From NCBI RefSeq assembly GCF_000224145.3, contig NC_020172.2:1000921-1064920 (forward strand): a DNA stretch of 64,000 nt, given 5' to 3'. The notes under the pieces are model-generated. The model was not told the DNA's origin, did no database searches, and saw only the letters and a program-made list of their open reading frames with translations. The stretch is from Ciona intestinalis (lineage: Eukaryota > Chordata > Ascidiacea > Phlebobranchia > Cionidae). Positions within the stretch are counted from its first letter, which is position 1, and each line of letters starts with the position of its first letter. Shown here piece by piece: positions 11,500-22,731 of this stretch. Made by a program: the position numbers and the translations under genes.

Positions 11500-14400
11500 C
11501 TACAAGTTTTTATCATAAATGAATTCCCCCAGGCCATGAAGGTTATGCCTTGTGACTGAGTGCAGCATACTGAAGTGTGTATGTAACTCGTTCATCAATT
11601 TTGTTACCTCTGGAATCAAATCAGCTCCCACTAGCTCAGCAACCTGTTGTAACAAGGCGTAGGATTATTAGAATCAATTAGATTCTTTGGATTAATTCTA
11701 TAGTTTTATTTTTTATATTTGATGGGTGGGGGAAGATGGGACATCTTTAGCAGATAATATCCAAATATTCTGATCGTGTTTTAAACAATTAACAACGGTC
11801 TATAGGAGTCGTGAGGATAAGGTTTTATGTTCTTTAACTAAATGTTCTTTGTTTACTAAAACATGTAGTAAGGAAATAGAATGAAAATGTGTCCCATCTG
11901 CCCCCACCCTACTATAACATCCTACAAAAATCAAAATAAATTGTCTTTCGAAGATGTTTTCCTTTAGGCAATTAGAAAACCTTAGCACGAACACCATTTT
12001 CCCTGGTCCGTAATCAAGGAAAAAATGCTTTTCGGCTCGATTTCTCTCGCACATTACCATTTTTTTCGATAATAAACAATGAAAGTTTTTTATAATAAGA
12101 TATTCGTATTACTCACTTCCGCGTCCCCCAAAACCTCTGCCGCTTGGTGTATTGTTGTTAAAGTTTCTACCGTGTTTCTCTCCGATTTAAAAGCTTGGCG
12201 AAAAGCACTTCGGAGGGTTGGCGGTCTGGTATGGTTAATCTGCATATAGTTTGAATGAATGAATGTAACTTACTTTATCGTTATAACTACGAGTTAACAT
12301 GTATGTTATTTTGTGGGTGATTATTTATTTTAAGATTGTTTTTTGTATGGCTGATAATTTGGACAATCCGTTAGTGACCACTGGGTTAAGGCAATTGCCG
12401 TTAGGTGCGCAAGGACACATGCGCCCACAATGGTAGCAGCGACTAGCCTTGAACCCATTATACCTCTGAGTTAAAGCCAGGTGCGCTAACCACTTTTGTC
12501 ACGGGCGTATAGTACACAAAGAATTACGCACATGAATTTAAAAACTTTACCCCGCGGCCTTCTGTTTTTTTAGATTATAAAAAAACCTTCTAAATATTCA
12601 GACAGAACTGGATTTTAATTAAATTTCACAACAATGGCGTTCCAAAAACTTGATAAATATTTAACCCCGACATTGTGCACCTAATTTGCAACATGTTTAT
12701 TTGCTCTATTAACCCGATTAAAAAAAGTTCTGGCAGTAAACAGCATATAGAAAATGAACCTAAATTTGTCAGGTTTTTTAGTCGATGTTAAATAACACAC
12801 GTACGGTGAACGCAGGCATAAATCCGTGTTGAAAAAGATCGTTCACATAATCAGGGGCGTTTGCAGAAGCTGAAATCGTCACCTGAAAATGCAGTAGAAA
12901 ATATCACCCCTCTAGTTAAAAGCCAAACCAATAAAAAAATGATCGAATAGATATAGTAGGGTGGGGAAGTTGGGACACATTTTAACTTTATTTTTTCGTC
13001 TAATGTGGTAGTAAACAAGGAACGTTCAAAGAGTTATAAAACTATATGACTCCCATCAAGACTCCCATAGACCGTTGTTTACTGTTTAAAACACGATCAG
13101 GATATTCGGATATTATGCGCCGAAGGTGTCCCATCTTCCCCCATCCTACTATATGTTACTTATTTATCCTCGCGAACCAGGGCGACGATAGTCGTATTAT
13201 AGCATGGGTGTTCTGTTTCATAAATTCGTTCTGCAGTTATCCCGTATGTAACTTTTGGTGTAATTGCTCCGTTTTAGAGCTACTAATTTAGACTCATTAG
13301 GAACCACTGGATTAGAGCAATGACCATCAAGTGTCTTGTCTGGAGACACACCCGACCATAATGATAGCGGAGTCCAGCCTCGAACCTAACTCTCCGGTAT
13401 ATAGGCGAGCACCCTGATCACGTTAAAAAATATGACAAAAAAACAAACCATGCGGAATTGAACGTACCTGTTTTGCCATAATATAGGTTGCAACACGGTC
13501 GAGCATGCCGGATGTTTTCTCCATGCATTTGCGGAAATACTTCGCTACATTTGGATAAAACCGGTCGGCTTGATAATGATGGTGGATCTGAAAAATAGAA
13601 GTATTTGATGCCAATCGTAGCTATAATACAATCTAAGAAAAAATATTAAATAGGGCGGGGGAAGAGGGGACACCTGTAGCACATAATATACAAATACTAC
13701 AATCGTTTTGAAACAATTACCAACGGCCTATGGGAGTCGTGAGGATACAATTTTTTAATTCGTTGAATGTTTTTTGTTTACTACCAAATGGGACGAGGAA
13801 TAGAATAAAAGGTGTCCAACCGCCCACCCACTCTACTATATTACACGTTCATAACCGTTTCAGAAAACATTACAATTGGGTACGGCTAAAATAAACAGTC
13901 TACGCACCAAAGTGAGATACTGGTATTGCTTTTTCACCAGTTCTTGTGTGAATGACGTTGCCATCGCACAAAGTGGTAAGTCGTCCAAATGCTGCAAAAT
14001 TTAACGAAATTGTTACGCAACAATGTGTGAACATAAAGGACATACCAAAAAAGTCCAGTAAACTTTATTGACAATTCGTACGGACCTAGGTTCATAAACA
14101 TTAATTTGAAAAAAAGTTTAAACTTGGATTTAAAGAAACGTTTAAATAAATGAACTTACCAAATTCGCAATTTTCAATTTCATTGCAGTACTCACATTGC
14201 AATATGAATTGAATTCCTGGCCGAACGCAACATATACCTGGAAAATGTCATAGTAGAATCAAATACAGATATAAGTACTATGAGGAAAGGCGGGACACCC
14301 TTGGCATTATATCCAAGTATCCTAATCGTGTTTTAAACAACCGTCTATGGAAGTCGTGAGGATGTGGTTTTATAATTCTTTGAATGTTCTTTGTTTACAA

Positions 14401-14818
14401 CCGAATGGGAGGGGAAAATAGAACAAAAAGGTGCCCAATCTTCCTCCATTTTACTTTACATACCAACCGTTTTAAACACATTCGATTAAAAATGACAAAT
14501 ACGGTATTACAGTAGGATGGGGGAAGATAGGACACTTTTTAACTCTATTTTCTCCTCACATTTAGTAGTAAACAAAGAACATTCAAAGAAATATGAAACT
14601 ATGATGTCCTCATGACTCTCATAGACCGTTGTTAATTGTTTAAAACACGGTCAGGATATCTAGATAATATGTGCTAAAAGTGTCCCACCTTCCCCCACCC
14701 TACTATACTAAGTTTTCATACGAATTAACACACTCACGTTATTTTATCACATATAGTTAATAGAAATACATACCTGGCTTGTTAGAACGGCACATAACAA
14801 AACTAAAACACGCATCAT
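11500..14818 (-). CDS. Secreted ferritin-like subunit lacking the ferroxidase centre
   Basis: Seven exons, high to low: 14818-14774, 14237-14160, 13991-13908, 13587-13468, 12882-12805, 12239-12117, 11643-11500 (TAG); every junction is phase 0 and the product is 223 aa. The N terminus MMRVLVLLCAVLTSQVYVAF is a signal peptide split over exons 1 and 2. The helix A/B region is recognisable (QYQYLTL, then FYPNVAKYFRKCMEK), and the C terminus GLGEFIYDKNL matches ferritin helix E. Aligned with the + strand neighbour, the Glu27, Glu62, His65, Glu107 and Gln141 equivalents are Leu59, Thr94, Met97, Arg and Thr. Only the Tyr34 equivalent (Tyr66) remains, so ferroxidase activity is not expected. There are sequons at NVS and NHT, and three Cys. 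Exon joints after the YLTL segment and after the AKQ segment fall at the same places as in the neighbour, pointing to tandem-inverted duplication. It may be a structural or L-like partner of the active subunit (inference). Confidence 0.88.
11721..11914 (+). mobile_element. MITE A copy
   Basis: gatgggtgggggaagatggg ... gtcccatctgcccccaccct. It is in the last intron of the inactive ferritin gene. Confidence 0.85.
12250..12505 (-). mobile_element. tRNA-derived SINE copy
   Basis: Minus orientation: tgaatgaatgaatgtaactt tail, then ggacaatccgttagtgacca, then a degraded tRNA head ending near cttttgtcacgg. It lies in an intron of the inactive ferritin gene, directly beyond exon 12239-12117. Confidence 0.75.
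12954..13152 (-). mobile_element. MITE A copy
   Basis: tagtagggtggggaagttgg ... gtcccatcttcccccatcct, in a ferritin intron. Confidence 0.85.
13160..13420 (-). mobile_element. Degraded SINE copy
   Basis: Recognisable pieces: tatcctcgcgaaccaggg, gggtgttctgtttcataaat, ccactggattagagcaatga and catccgacc-like remnants. It is considerably diverged from the other copies. Confidence 0.55.
13650..13837 (+). mobile_element. MITE A copy
   Basis: tagggcgggggaagagggga ... gtccaaccgcccacccactc. It sits ~60 bases upstream (in gene sense) of the ferritin exon at 13587. Confidence 0.8.
14276..14456 (+). mobile_element. MITE A copy, eroded ends
   Basis: tactatgaggaaaggcggga ... gtgcccaatcttcctccatt. Confidence 0.75.
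14511..14706 (-). mobile_element. MITE A copy
   Basis: agtaggatgggggaagatag ... gtcccaccttcccccaccct. It is only ~55 bases from the oppositely oriented copy at 14276-14456, in the same ferritin intron. Confidence 0.85.
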
Positions 14819-15865
14819 GTATTCTACACGCAGTTCTGTTCTAAACGAACACTAGAAAACAAATTTTAATAAATTTTAATTCCAACTGCGACAATAGGCG
14901 GCAAAACTAAAGCTACTTTTTACAGCTGTGTACTTTTTCACTCTTTCTTTCAATATATAACTCATAAAGCTTGAACTGTTTTATGAAGCGGTTTTGTTTC
15001 GTTCCAGCTTTCTGCTTGAGCAATCAAGTACAGTTTTGACGAACTCGTGAACGCTAACTTATCGTGACAAACAAAAGTTGCATGCTCTTTGTCTAGTCAT
15101 CAAATAAAGGTTTCCAACTGCGAGTTGCAGGCAACTAAAGCCAAACAAGTTACGTAAACAAAAGGCATGACCGGTTGAGTCCAATGTACGGCATCAAAAT
15201 AGCTGACAAGAGCGCCTGCGGGGCTGTAATGCATGTCGCACTCTAAAGGCAAACAATAAAAGTGTTTCAGAATTAAGTCTTTCTTTGCTTTCTCTGCGGC
15301 GTTTCACTTTTCGGTTGACTTGTTCGGACGTCATGGTGTTGTTCATAGCTTTCTGATGAAGAATAGAAGTGCAGTAATGAGAACGACGTTGTTGAAACTT
15401 TGTTTGTGCTCTGTAGCCGACGACAGTTTGGTAATCACAGCTGTACAATATAGTGTTATATATATTGACAGGTACAGTCTGTAATATATTTGGTAATTAT
15501 ATCTGTTACCATGTAGACGGTATAAAGTAAAGGCAGGGATAAATTCAGCAGTGCATTTATTAGTAGTATACCAGTGTTCTTTATAAGATCAAAAGTACAT
15601 TAGTAATCTAAATAAATAAACGCTTTCTTCGATAAGAGTGAGGCTCTACGTTTTGGTCCGCCATGGCTCCGGAACTTAGGGCAGAGTTGGCCTATTACCC
15701 CAATCTGTATAAAAATGTAAATATAAATCTTCATAAATAAACGCTTAAAGCATAGACAAACACGATAAGTTGTGTAGCCTTGTTAAATTACTAAATCATA
15801 TTTTTGTTGCAGCAAATTTGTTCTAAGGTGTTAATTTAATCGTATATTGCATACATTAAACGAAG
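14819..15865. promoter_or_regulatory. Shared divergent upstream region of the two ferritin genes
   Basis: About 1.05 kb separates the two ATGs and holds the promoters of both genes. Pyrimidine-AG sites just upstream of each ATG (before 15816 on +, around 14840 on -) could be 5'-UTR splice or trans-splice acceptors. CAGTG occurs on + near 15549 and 15572, but the flanks do not pair into an iron-responsive-element stem. No convincing TATA box was assigned. A short repeat-like segment lies near 15640-15710. Confidence 0.45.
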
Positions 15866-18800
15866 ATGAAGCTTTTTGCATTTTGTGTGATAGCCGTAAC
15901 ATTGTCATGTGCCTATGGTTGGGGAGACTGTCATTGGGTAAGTTATATATTTTAATGCAATGTTGATTTGTAGTCATTATAACTGTTCTTGCTATTCCGA
16001 AGAATGTTCATGCTTTATACCGGTGGAACATTTTTGTATGCTGTACCCTTTTAACAAAGATGCTTATCAGATTTACCCCCGATATATAAAAAATGGCGCT
16101 CATTTATTAAAAATCGAATAAAACTAATTACATCAGTTATATTTAATGCAACGCGGATGCGCTAGCTTTTGTTCAATGTCTGGTAAAGTACTACAATTGG
16201 CACAGTTTTTCTGTCCCGTCAAATGATGAGGATTTTGATTGGAAGCTCATTTACCCTCTAATTACAAGGAATTTACCCTCAGGGGTAAATTTAACCCAGT
16301 TTAAGAAACGCTGGTTTACAGTCTTCGGTTATTTGGTATCCAACAAACTAGTCGCTTTAAAGGTATCACCAAAAAAAAATTTATTAGCACGACATTTTTC
16401 ATTGTAAGAAATAGCCACAAGCGAGAAGCACCCGTGACGTCACTGATAAGTGACTCAAAAATGGTACCGTTTTTAATAAAATAAAACACGGGATTTTAGA
16501 ATTACCCCAGTAACTACTATTTGTAAAAACAAAATCGACATATGTTCCGAATTTAAAACAGTGTTCCTGTTTGTTCTGGAACATATGTGGATTATAATTA
16601 AATTTAGATGTAGAGTACAGTGGGGGAAGATGGGACACCTTTATCACATAATATCCAAATATCCTGACCGTGTTTTAAACAATTAGCAACGGTCTATGTG
16701 AGTCCTGAAGATACATTTTTTTAATTCCTTATTTTTTGCTCACTTCCAAATGGAACGAGTAAAAAAATAAAATGGTGTCCCATCTCCCCCAACCCTACTA
16801 TAAATATGTTTTTAACTGTAAGCGTGTTTTAAAAACTGTTGTTTTGTCGCTATATTCTGTATTTTTGTTCGGGGAAGATGGGACACATTTAGCACTTAAT
16901 ATCCCAATATCCTGATCGTGTTTTAAACAATTAACAAAGGGCTGTGGGAGTCTTGAGGATACAGTTTAATAATTCTTTGAATGTTTTTAGTTTTCTTCCA
17001 AATGAGACGAGAAAATAGATTGAAAAGGTGTCCCATCTTCCCTCAACCCACTATTTTAAAATTATTACTATAAAGAAACAATTTATTTTAGAAAATACTG
17101 AATTGTGCTGAAAGTCGGGTGAACCAATGGATTAACGATCAGATAGCCGTGGAGCTTAAAGGCCATTACACATATCTCTACCTGGTAAGGCATATTTTTA
17201 TTAAAGACAACGTTTTACCTATAAAAGCCATAACCTATTTGCCATGCATGTATACAAATTAAATTCTTTAATCGATTCAAAAGTTGTTTTGTTCCAAAAA
17301 TTAAAATTTTTAATAGCGACAAAAACCCTTAAAAATTAGATTATTGGTACACAAATTTATAAAAATAACCTACTAAAACAACCAGTCAGAGTTTGAACAA
17401 GATATAAACCAAATAAATATAGTATATAAATACGCATAATTATTATTCCACGCATTTTTCGATCCGAAATAATTTTCTTTTGTTTTGCAGTCGAAACTTT
17501 TCGAACGGGAGTCCCATTATTACCCAAAAGTAGCCAAGTACTTCCGCGCAAAATCCAATGAGGAAATGTCGCATGCAGAACGGTTTATTGAGTACCAAAA
17601 CCAACGAGGCGGAACTTTCGACATCACATTGGTGCAGGTAAAATCTACAAGATTGTAATATTGTAGGGTGGGGAAAGATGGTACACCTTTTCATTCTATT
17701 TTCTCGTCCCATTTGGTGGTAAACAAGGAACATTCAAAAAGTTATAAAACTGTATCCTCACGACTCCCATAGACCGTTGTTAACTGTTTAAAATACGATC
17801 ACGATATTTGGGTATTATGTGATAAAGGTGTCCCAACTTACCCCACAGTACTATGTATTTTTTTCTGATATGAATGAAATATAATACACCTTACACAGTC
17901 GTTTCTTAAAACTAGAACGTTTTTGTTTGATTTGCAATGTATGGCAACTGTATTGGCAAGTTATGAATTTCGCAATATTGACTTAAGCTTGCATTTTTTT
18001 TATTAGTGTTTTACATAACGCAATCTAAACAAACACATCATGAATGCTAAACAAAGAAAGCTTGCAAGTTTGCATCGTCACCCGTGGCGTGGCAGCAAAA
18101 TTCCATGACGTCATTTAATAGCAGTCACCTTGTCTGAACTTGGATTGCGCAACATTCAGTTCTACATTGTTAAGCATGCAGAACCACGCCACGAACTGAA
18201 TATATATAGTAGAGTGGGGGAAGATGGGACACCTTTTCAATCTATTTTCTCCCCTAATTTTGTAGTAAACAAACTTTCAACGATTTTTTTAAAACTATAT
18301 TCTCACGGCTCCCATAGATCGTTGCTAATTGTTTAAAACACGATCAGGATATTTGGTTATTATGTGTGAAAGGTGTCCCATCTTTCCCCACCCTACTATA
18401 TATCCGGTCAACCATATGTACCGTATGTTTGTGCTCTGAAAACGTGCTATAGGTTATAGAAAGTAAAATACTGTGGGGTAAGATGGATACCGTTATTCGT
18501 GTTTTTGATAAATACCAACTTTTCTTTACCACCAAATCGGACTTTTTACTATACCAAATGAGATAACTAAAAATGTGTCATGAAAACAAGAACCATCTTA
18601 CCCCAATCTATATATAGTAGGGTAGGGGAAGATGGGACACCTTTAGCACATACTATCTAAATACCCTGATCGTGTTTTAAAGAATTATTAACGGTCAATG
18701 GGAGTCATGGGCATATAGTTTTATAATTTCTTGAATGTTCTTTGTTTACTACTAGACGGGGCGAGAAAATAGAGGTAAAAGGTGTCCCGTCTTCCCCCAC

Positions 18801-21425
18801 CCTACTATAAATAAGTTTATGATATTGTAAACTCCATACATACGTATAATGTACCTGTCAATTCTCTTCATAGAAAAAGTCGGATGGGTCGTGTGCAAAC
18901 GTAAACAGCATTTTAACGGGATTCAAATGCGCCAAAGAGCTTGAGATTGATGTAACTGATGCTTTGACGCTTCTCCAATCGTAAGTGACCCGTCTTTTCG
19001 CTTTTGTCAACCCTTTATTCTTCGTTATCGTGACGATATCTTTTAAAATATTCTATTTGCTGTAATCCTGTATAGGTTACGGGTTCGAGGTTTGGCGCTG
19101 GTTACTATTGTGGACGTATGTGTCCTTGGGCAAGACATTTATAACAGCGGTTAAATTAACACAGTGGCCCCAAGTGAGTTGTAAAATGAAATTAAAAAGA
19201 GCCCTATTTCACACATTCGTGGACGTTTACCAGTTTATGTATTAAGCAATTTTGTGGGTGTTTGATTTTTTGGATTATTTTTTTTCATTAAGTCTACCTA
19301 TTAGTGACCACAGTATTAAAGCAATAACCATAAAGTTTATCTTTCAAGGACACACATAGTACGATTCTAATGCTAACGGCATTAAGTAATAACGAGGCCG
19401 CGGTTACGACTGTCTTTAATTGTATAATTCTTTCATATAATCCACTTTAGGAAAGTAACATCAGTTCAAATCAGTGAGAGTTGTTATAATAACGCCAGCG
19501 GAACTACTGGGAACGATTTAGCAAGGGCTCAGGTTTGCAATTTCTTAATACTTTACGTTTATGTTAATATAGTTCAACTGTTTCAGTTTGGGCAGCACAA
19601 TTTAACTTATAGTAGGGCGGGGGAAGATGGGAGACCTTTTTATTCTATTTTCTTGTCACATTTGGTAGCAAACAAAGAAAATTTAAATAATCATAGAACT
19701 GTATCCTCCCGACTACCATATACCGTTGTTAATTGTTTAAAACACGATCTAAATATTTGGTTATTACGTGCTAAAGGTGTCCCATCTCCCCCCACCCCAC
19801 TTTATATGTTGAAGATCAAAAGGCGCACTCTAATACATTAGAAGGTCTCAATATTTCGAAGTTAACACTTCCAATACAGCTACAAGCCTATATTTGAAAT
19901 CATTTTAAAAAACTAGTCTGGACGATGTGTACTCTCTTTGTTTGGCTATACCCTGCCACTTTTGCCTTATACGCACATACACACACACACACACATATAT
20001 ATGTATATCATGGCGCCTTCTGTAAGTTATAGAGGGCGCCATGATGTATATATAGTACGTTGGGGTAAGATAGATACAGTCGTTATCACATGACATCTTA
20101 TTATTTTTTTTAATCGTGTGTTTTTGCGATGCTCATTTACAGTCGTAAGGATACGGTTAAATACTCCTGTAAACGTTCTCTGTTTACTACTAAATGAGAC
20201 AATAAAAAAAACGAAAACATGGACAATCCTTATACCCCAAACGATACCCAAATGAAAATCCCGTATCGTTGAATCACACATATAGTTTAACTATAGATGA
20301 ATAATTCCTTTAAACCTGCTTTGTGCATATGCAGCCAATAGTCATTCACCACCACAATGAAGTTTCGAAGCCTTTATCTGCTTACACCTGCCCACATCAG
20401 CTCCCGACCAGAGTGACTGTCGAATACGTAGAGGTAAGCAACCTATTCTGAATGAATGTAACTTACTTTATCCTCGCGTGGCCGGAAAACGGCAGTCGTT
20501 ATAACACGGGTGCTCTGTTTCATACACCTCGTGCCAGCTTACGAGTTACCGAGTATATGTTACTTTATGGGTGTTTTTCTTGCGGATTTTTTATGTGCGG
20601 CTGATAATTTGGACAACCCGTTAGTGACCACTGGTTTGAAGCAATTCCCGTTAAGTGTCTTGCCCAAAGACACATACGCCCACAATGGTTGCAACGATGA
20701 GCCTTAAACCCATTACCTATGGGTTAGAGGCAGGCGCGCTAACCAACTGTGCTACAGCGCCAGAATTTTATACAACATTTGTAATCTTAACTGCGTTGGT
20801 TGAAATATTTAGTATGCAATTATGCTACAAGCCGAATACATGTTAATAACAGTAAAGTATACATCGCATTTTTTTGTTTTATATGTCCTCTTTAAATTGA
20901 ATTTGTTTTGAAGCAAAATTGTCTTATTTCCGCTGAATTACCTCACACATTTTCACATGAACTAATTCTAATACATCACTACGGTTTTAAACTTATGGTT
21001 TTAGCAGTCTCGTACTAAAGCTTCACACGGTCGTAAACCTCAAATTGAACCTAAAGCTACAACACAGCAACCCACTTTTCGAGAGGGTTTATCTGACTAT
21101 GGATGTTTTTAAAGAACCCGATAATTATAGTATTACAATTACAATTTGTAGCACACAGTGGCCAAATATAAAACAATATGCCAAAAGTTACCATTAAATA
21201 ACCATACCCCTACTGTAATTCTGTTTAAGCCACCGTATAGTACACACTGACAGTATCTAATTTTGACTTGAATTTCAGCTTACAGAGATGATTGTCCACG
21301 AGTTCTTGGGTCACCAAATTGAAGATACGAAAGAGATTGCCAACCATGTTAAGACACTGCAGAATATCGGCGACGTTAATGCTGGGCTCGGCAGTTTCCT
21401 TGTTGACAAACATCTTGAATTGTAA
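15866..21425 (+). CDS. Secreted H-type ferritin with intact ferroxidase centre
   Basis: Seven exons: 15866-15937, 17092-17184, 17491-17637, 18874-18980, 19451-19532, 20335-20433, 21279-21425 (TAA); 248 aa. MKLFAFCVIAVTLSCAYG is a signal peptide, so this is a secretory-pathway ferritin, unlike cytosolic vertebrate H chains. The ferroxidase residues are all present: Glu45 and Tyr52 (AVELKGHYTYL), Glu80 and His83 (NEEMSHAERF), Glu128 (KELEIDV) and Gln213 (FLGHQIED), matching human H-chain E27, Y34, E62, H65, E107 and Q141. NQRGG between helices B and C and the terminal GLGSFLVDKHLEL are classic. Between helices C and D there is an insertion spread over exons 5-6, with a sequon (NAS), extra Cys and HHH; human H ferritin (~183 aa) lacks it. 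Six Cys lie in the mature chain. Expected role: iron oxidation and storage in the secretory pathway or body fluid. Introns are packed with MITEs. Confidence 0.93.
16044..16315 (+). repeat. Two-copy ~270 bp dispersed repeat, copy 1
   Basis: acccttttaacaaagatgct, then atggcgctcatttattaaaa, tttttctgtcccgtcaaatg, and aagaaacgctgg at the end. Copy 2 is at 33350-33632. The right end reads (complement) ccagcgtttcttaaactggg, resembling hAT-type termini. Confidence 0.75.
16617..16800 (+). mobile_element. MITE A copy
   Basis: acagtgggggaagatgggac ... gtcccatctcccccaaccct. Confidence 0.85.
16868..17053 (+). mobile_element. MITE A copy, left tip missing
   Basis: ttcggggaagatgggacaca ... gtcccatcttccctcaaccc. 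It is ~40 bases before the ferritin exon at 17092, so it lies close to the acceptor. Confidence 0.85.
17663..17853 (-). mobile_element. MITE A copy
   Basis: tgtagggtggggaaagatgg ... gtcccaacttaccccacagt. It starts ~25 bases after the ferritin exon ending 17637. Confidence 0.85.
18207..18401 (-). mobile_element. MITE A copy
   Basis: tagtagagtgggggaagatg ... gtcccatctttccccaccct. Confidence 0.9.
18471..18607 (+). mobile_element. MITE family B, reference description (shortened copy)
   Basis: Family B termini are gtggggtaagatgg(t/a) and accatcttaccccaacct. The interior shares the cgtgtttttaacaatta core with family A, so the two look like subfamilies. This copy is shortened and sits between two family A copies. 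Confidence 0.7.
18615..18809 (+). mobile_element. MITE A copy
   Basis: tagtagggtaggggaagatg ... gtcccgtcttcccccaccct. Confidence 0.9.
19062..19205 (+). mobile_element. Degraded SINE fragment
   Basis: B-box-like gggttcgaggtttggcgctg followed by attgtggacgtatgtgtcct and tgggcaagacattt. The 5' head is lost, and an opposite-strand fragment follows at ~19290-19360. Confidence 0.5.
19611..19803 (-). mobile_element. MITE A copy
   Basis: tagtagggcgggggaagatg ... gtcccatctccccccacccc. Confidence 0.9.
20052..20245 (+). mobile_element. MITE B copy
   Basis: tagtacgttggggtaagata ... atggacaatccttatacccc. It is preceded by an (AC)n/(AT)n microsatellite at 19978-20006. Confidence 0.75.
20447..20765 (-). 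mobile_element. tRNA-derived SINE, near full length
   Basis: Minus orientation: tgaatgtaacttactttatc tail, body gacaacccgttagtgaccac, B-box complement cattacctatgggttag, head ccaactgtgctacagcgcc. It sits in the last intron of the active ferritin gene. Confidence 0.8.
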
Positions 21426-21588
21426 ACTGAAATCGTCCCATATTCCCCTTGTAATTATAGCTTATCAAACTGCTTTGCGTATTGAATACAATTGCTTTCC
21501 GTGATAAATTGGTAAAACGACATTCTGTAATGAAATCTGTAACCAACAATGTTAAATGTAGATATATTTCGATGATCTTACAAGTGTA

Positions 21589-21594
21589 AATAAA
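21589..21594 (+). promoter_or_regulatory. Polyadenylation signal of the H-type ferritin gene
   Basis: AATAAA, 164 bases past the stop codon at 21425, in a short AT-rich 3' UTR. Confidence 0.6.
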
Positions 21595-21639
21595 AAGCCA
21601 AATACGTAATGTACTGGTATTTTTTGTGATGTATCAGAT

Positions 21640-21833
21640 AGTGGGGTGGGGGAGACGGGACACCTTTGTACATATTATCTAAATATCCTGATCGTGTTTT
21701 AAACAATTAATAACGGTTTATGGGCGCCGTGAGGAAATGGTTTTCTAATTCTTTTAATGTACTTCGCTTAATACCTAATCGGACGAGAAAATAGAATGAA
21801 AAGGTGTTCTATCTTTTCTCCACCCTATTATAC
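21640..21833 (+). mobile_element. MITE A copy
   Basis: tagtggggtgggggagacgg ... gttctatcttttctccaccc. It is just downstream of the ferritin poly(A) signal. Confidence 0.85.
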
Positions 21834-22170
21834 ATTAAATCGCAGCTTTTAATGTTTGATGAAAAAACGTCCCGGCATTACGTCCTTAAATATTCAATCA
21901 ACGCGACTTTATCAACCGTCGGCACAGAACCATCTGCTGTACTTGCTACCAAGCACACCGATAAAGTCCTGCCCCATGGCACAAGAAACGCGTACAAAAA
22001 AAAACGTTTTGCACCAGGAATCAATTTTCATTACACGGCAGTGCGTAGTTTTCAAGAAGAGTCATTCAGTACAAAAAGGTCAGAGAGGTGTACGTCAGTG
22101 ATATTTCGTATTCGTTTGTGAAAATAGAAGTGAAGGTATATAACATTGTTAATTCAGGAGTAGAATAAAT

Positions 22171-22220
22171 NNNNNNNNNNNNNNNNNNNNNNNNNNNNNN
22201 NNNNNNNNNNNNNNNNNNNN
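22171..22220. other. Assembly gap (50 N)
   Basis: The gap abuts a tandem repeat made of MITE-terminus-like units, which probably caused it. Confidence 0.9.
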
Positions 22221-22345
22221 GCTTGCATTTATGGGGTAAGATGGCTTATGCTTTCATTTATGAGGTAAGATGGCTAATGCTTTCAGTTATGGGGTAAGAT
22301 GGCTCATGCCTTCATTTATGGGGTAAGATGGCTAATGCTTTCATT
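22221..22345. repeat. Minisatellite of ~29-30 bp units containing the MITE B terminus
   Basis: Four consecutive units of the form atgctttcatttatggggta followed by agatggct. The core ggggtaagatgg equals the family B terminal repeat. A complementary terminus (accatcttacccccccgcct) follows at ~22410-22430. Confidence 0.8.
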
Positions 22346-22731
22346 TAGGCATGCTTGTCCGTATACGCTTGCATAACTCTGTAAATCGTGTTTGACCACG
22401 ATAAAATCTACCATCTTACCCCCCCGCCTACTTACTATACATTTTAGTAAGCTTGACATAGAACATCTCGTTTATGCCCTAATTTGTTTTAAGAAATCTA
22501 GTGCAAAACACCCTGCATTCAGTGCCGTGAAACGCTACTTCTACCGAAACTATACACTTTCGCTGCATATTTGTAAAATGAAAACAAAAGATATTTTACA
22601 CAAAGGCGTTATTTAGGTGTAATTGAAAAAATTAATGGTAAACTTCGTGTAACATAAAACACTGTTTAAAATTTGTATTAGCTGGTAAGACACATAAACT
22701 GTAATAAGCTATATCGAAAAAAACGTATAGT

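Noticed and set aside
15541..15600. Iron-responsive element at the CAGTG sites upstream of the ferritin ATG
   Set aside because: Bases on either side of the would-be loops do not pair, and there is no bulged C at the required spacing.
21804..22121. 105-codon open frame downstream of the ferritin gene
   Set aside because: No family signature, overlaps a MITE end, codon use looks random, and an overlapping frame of similar length exists.
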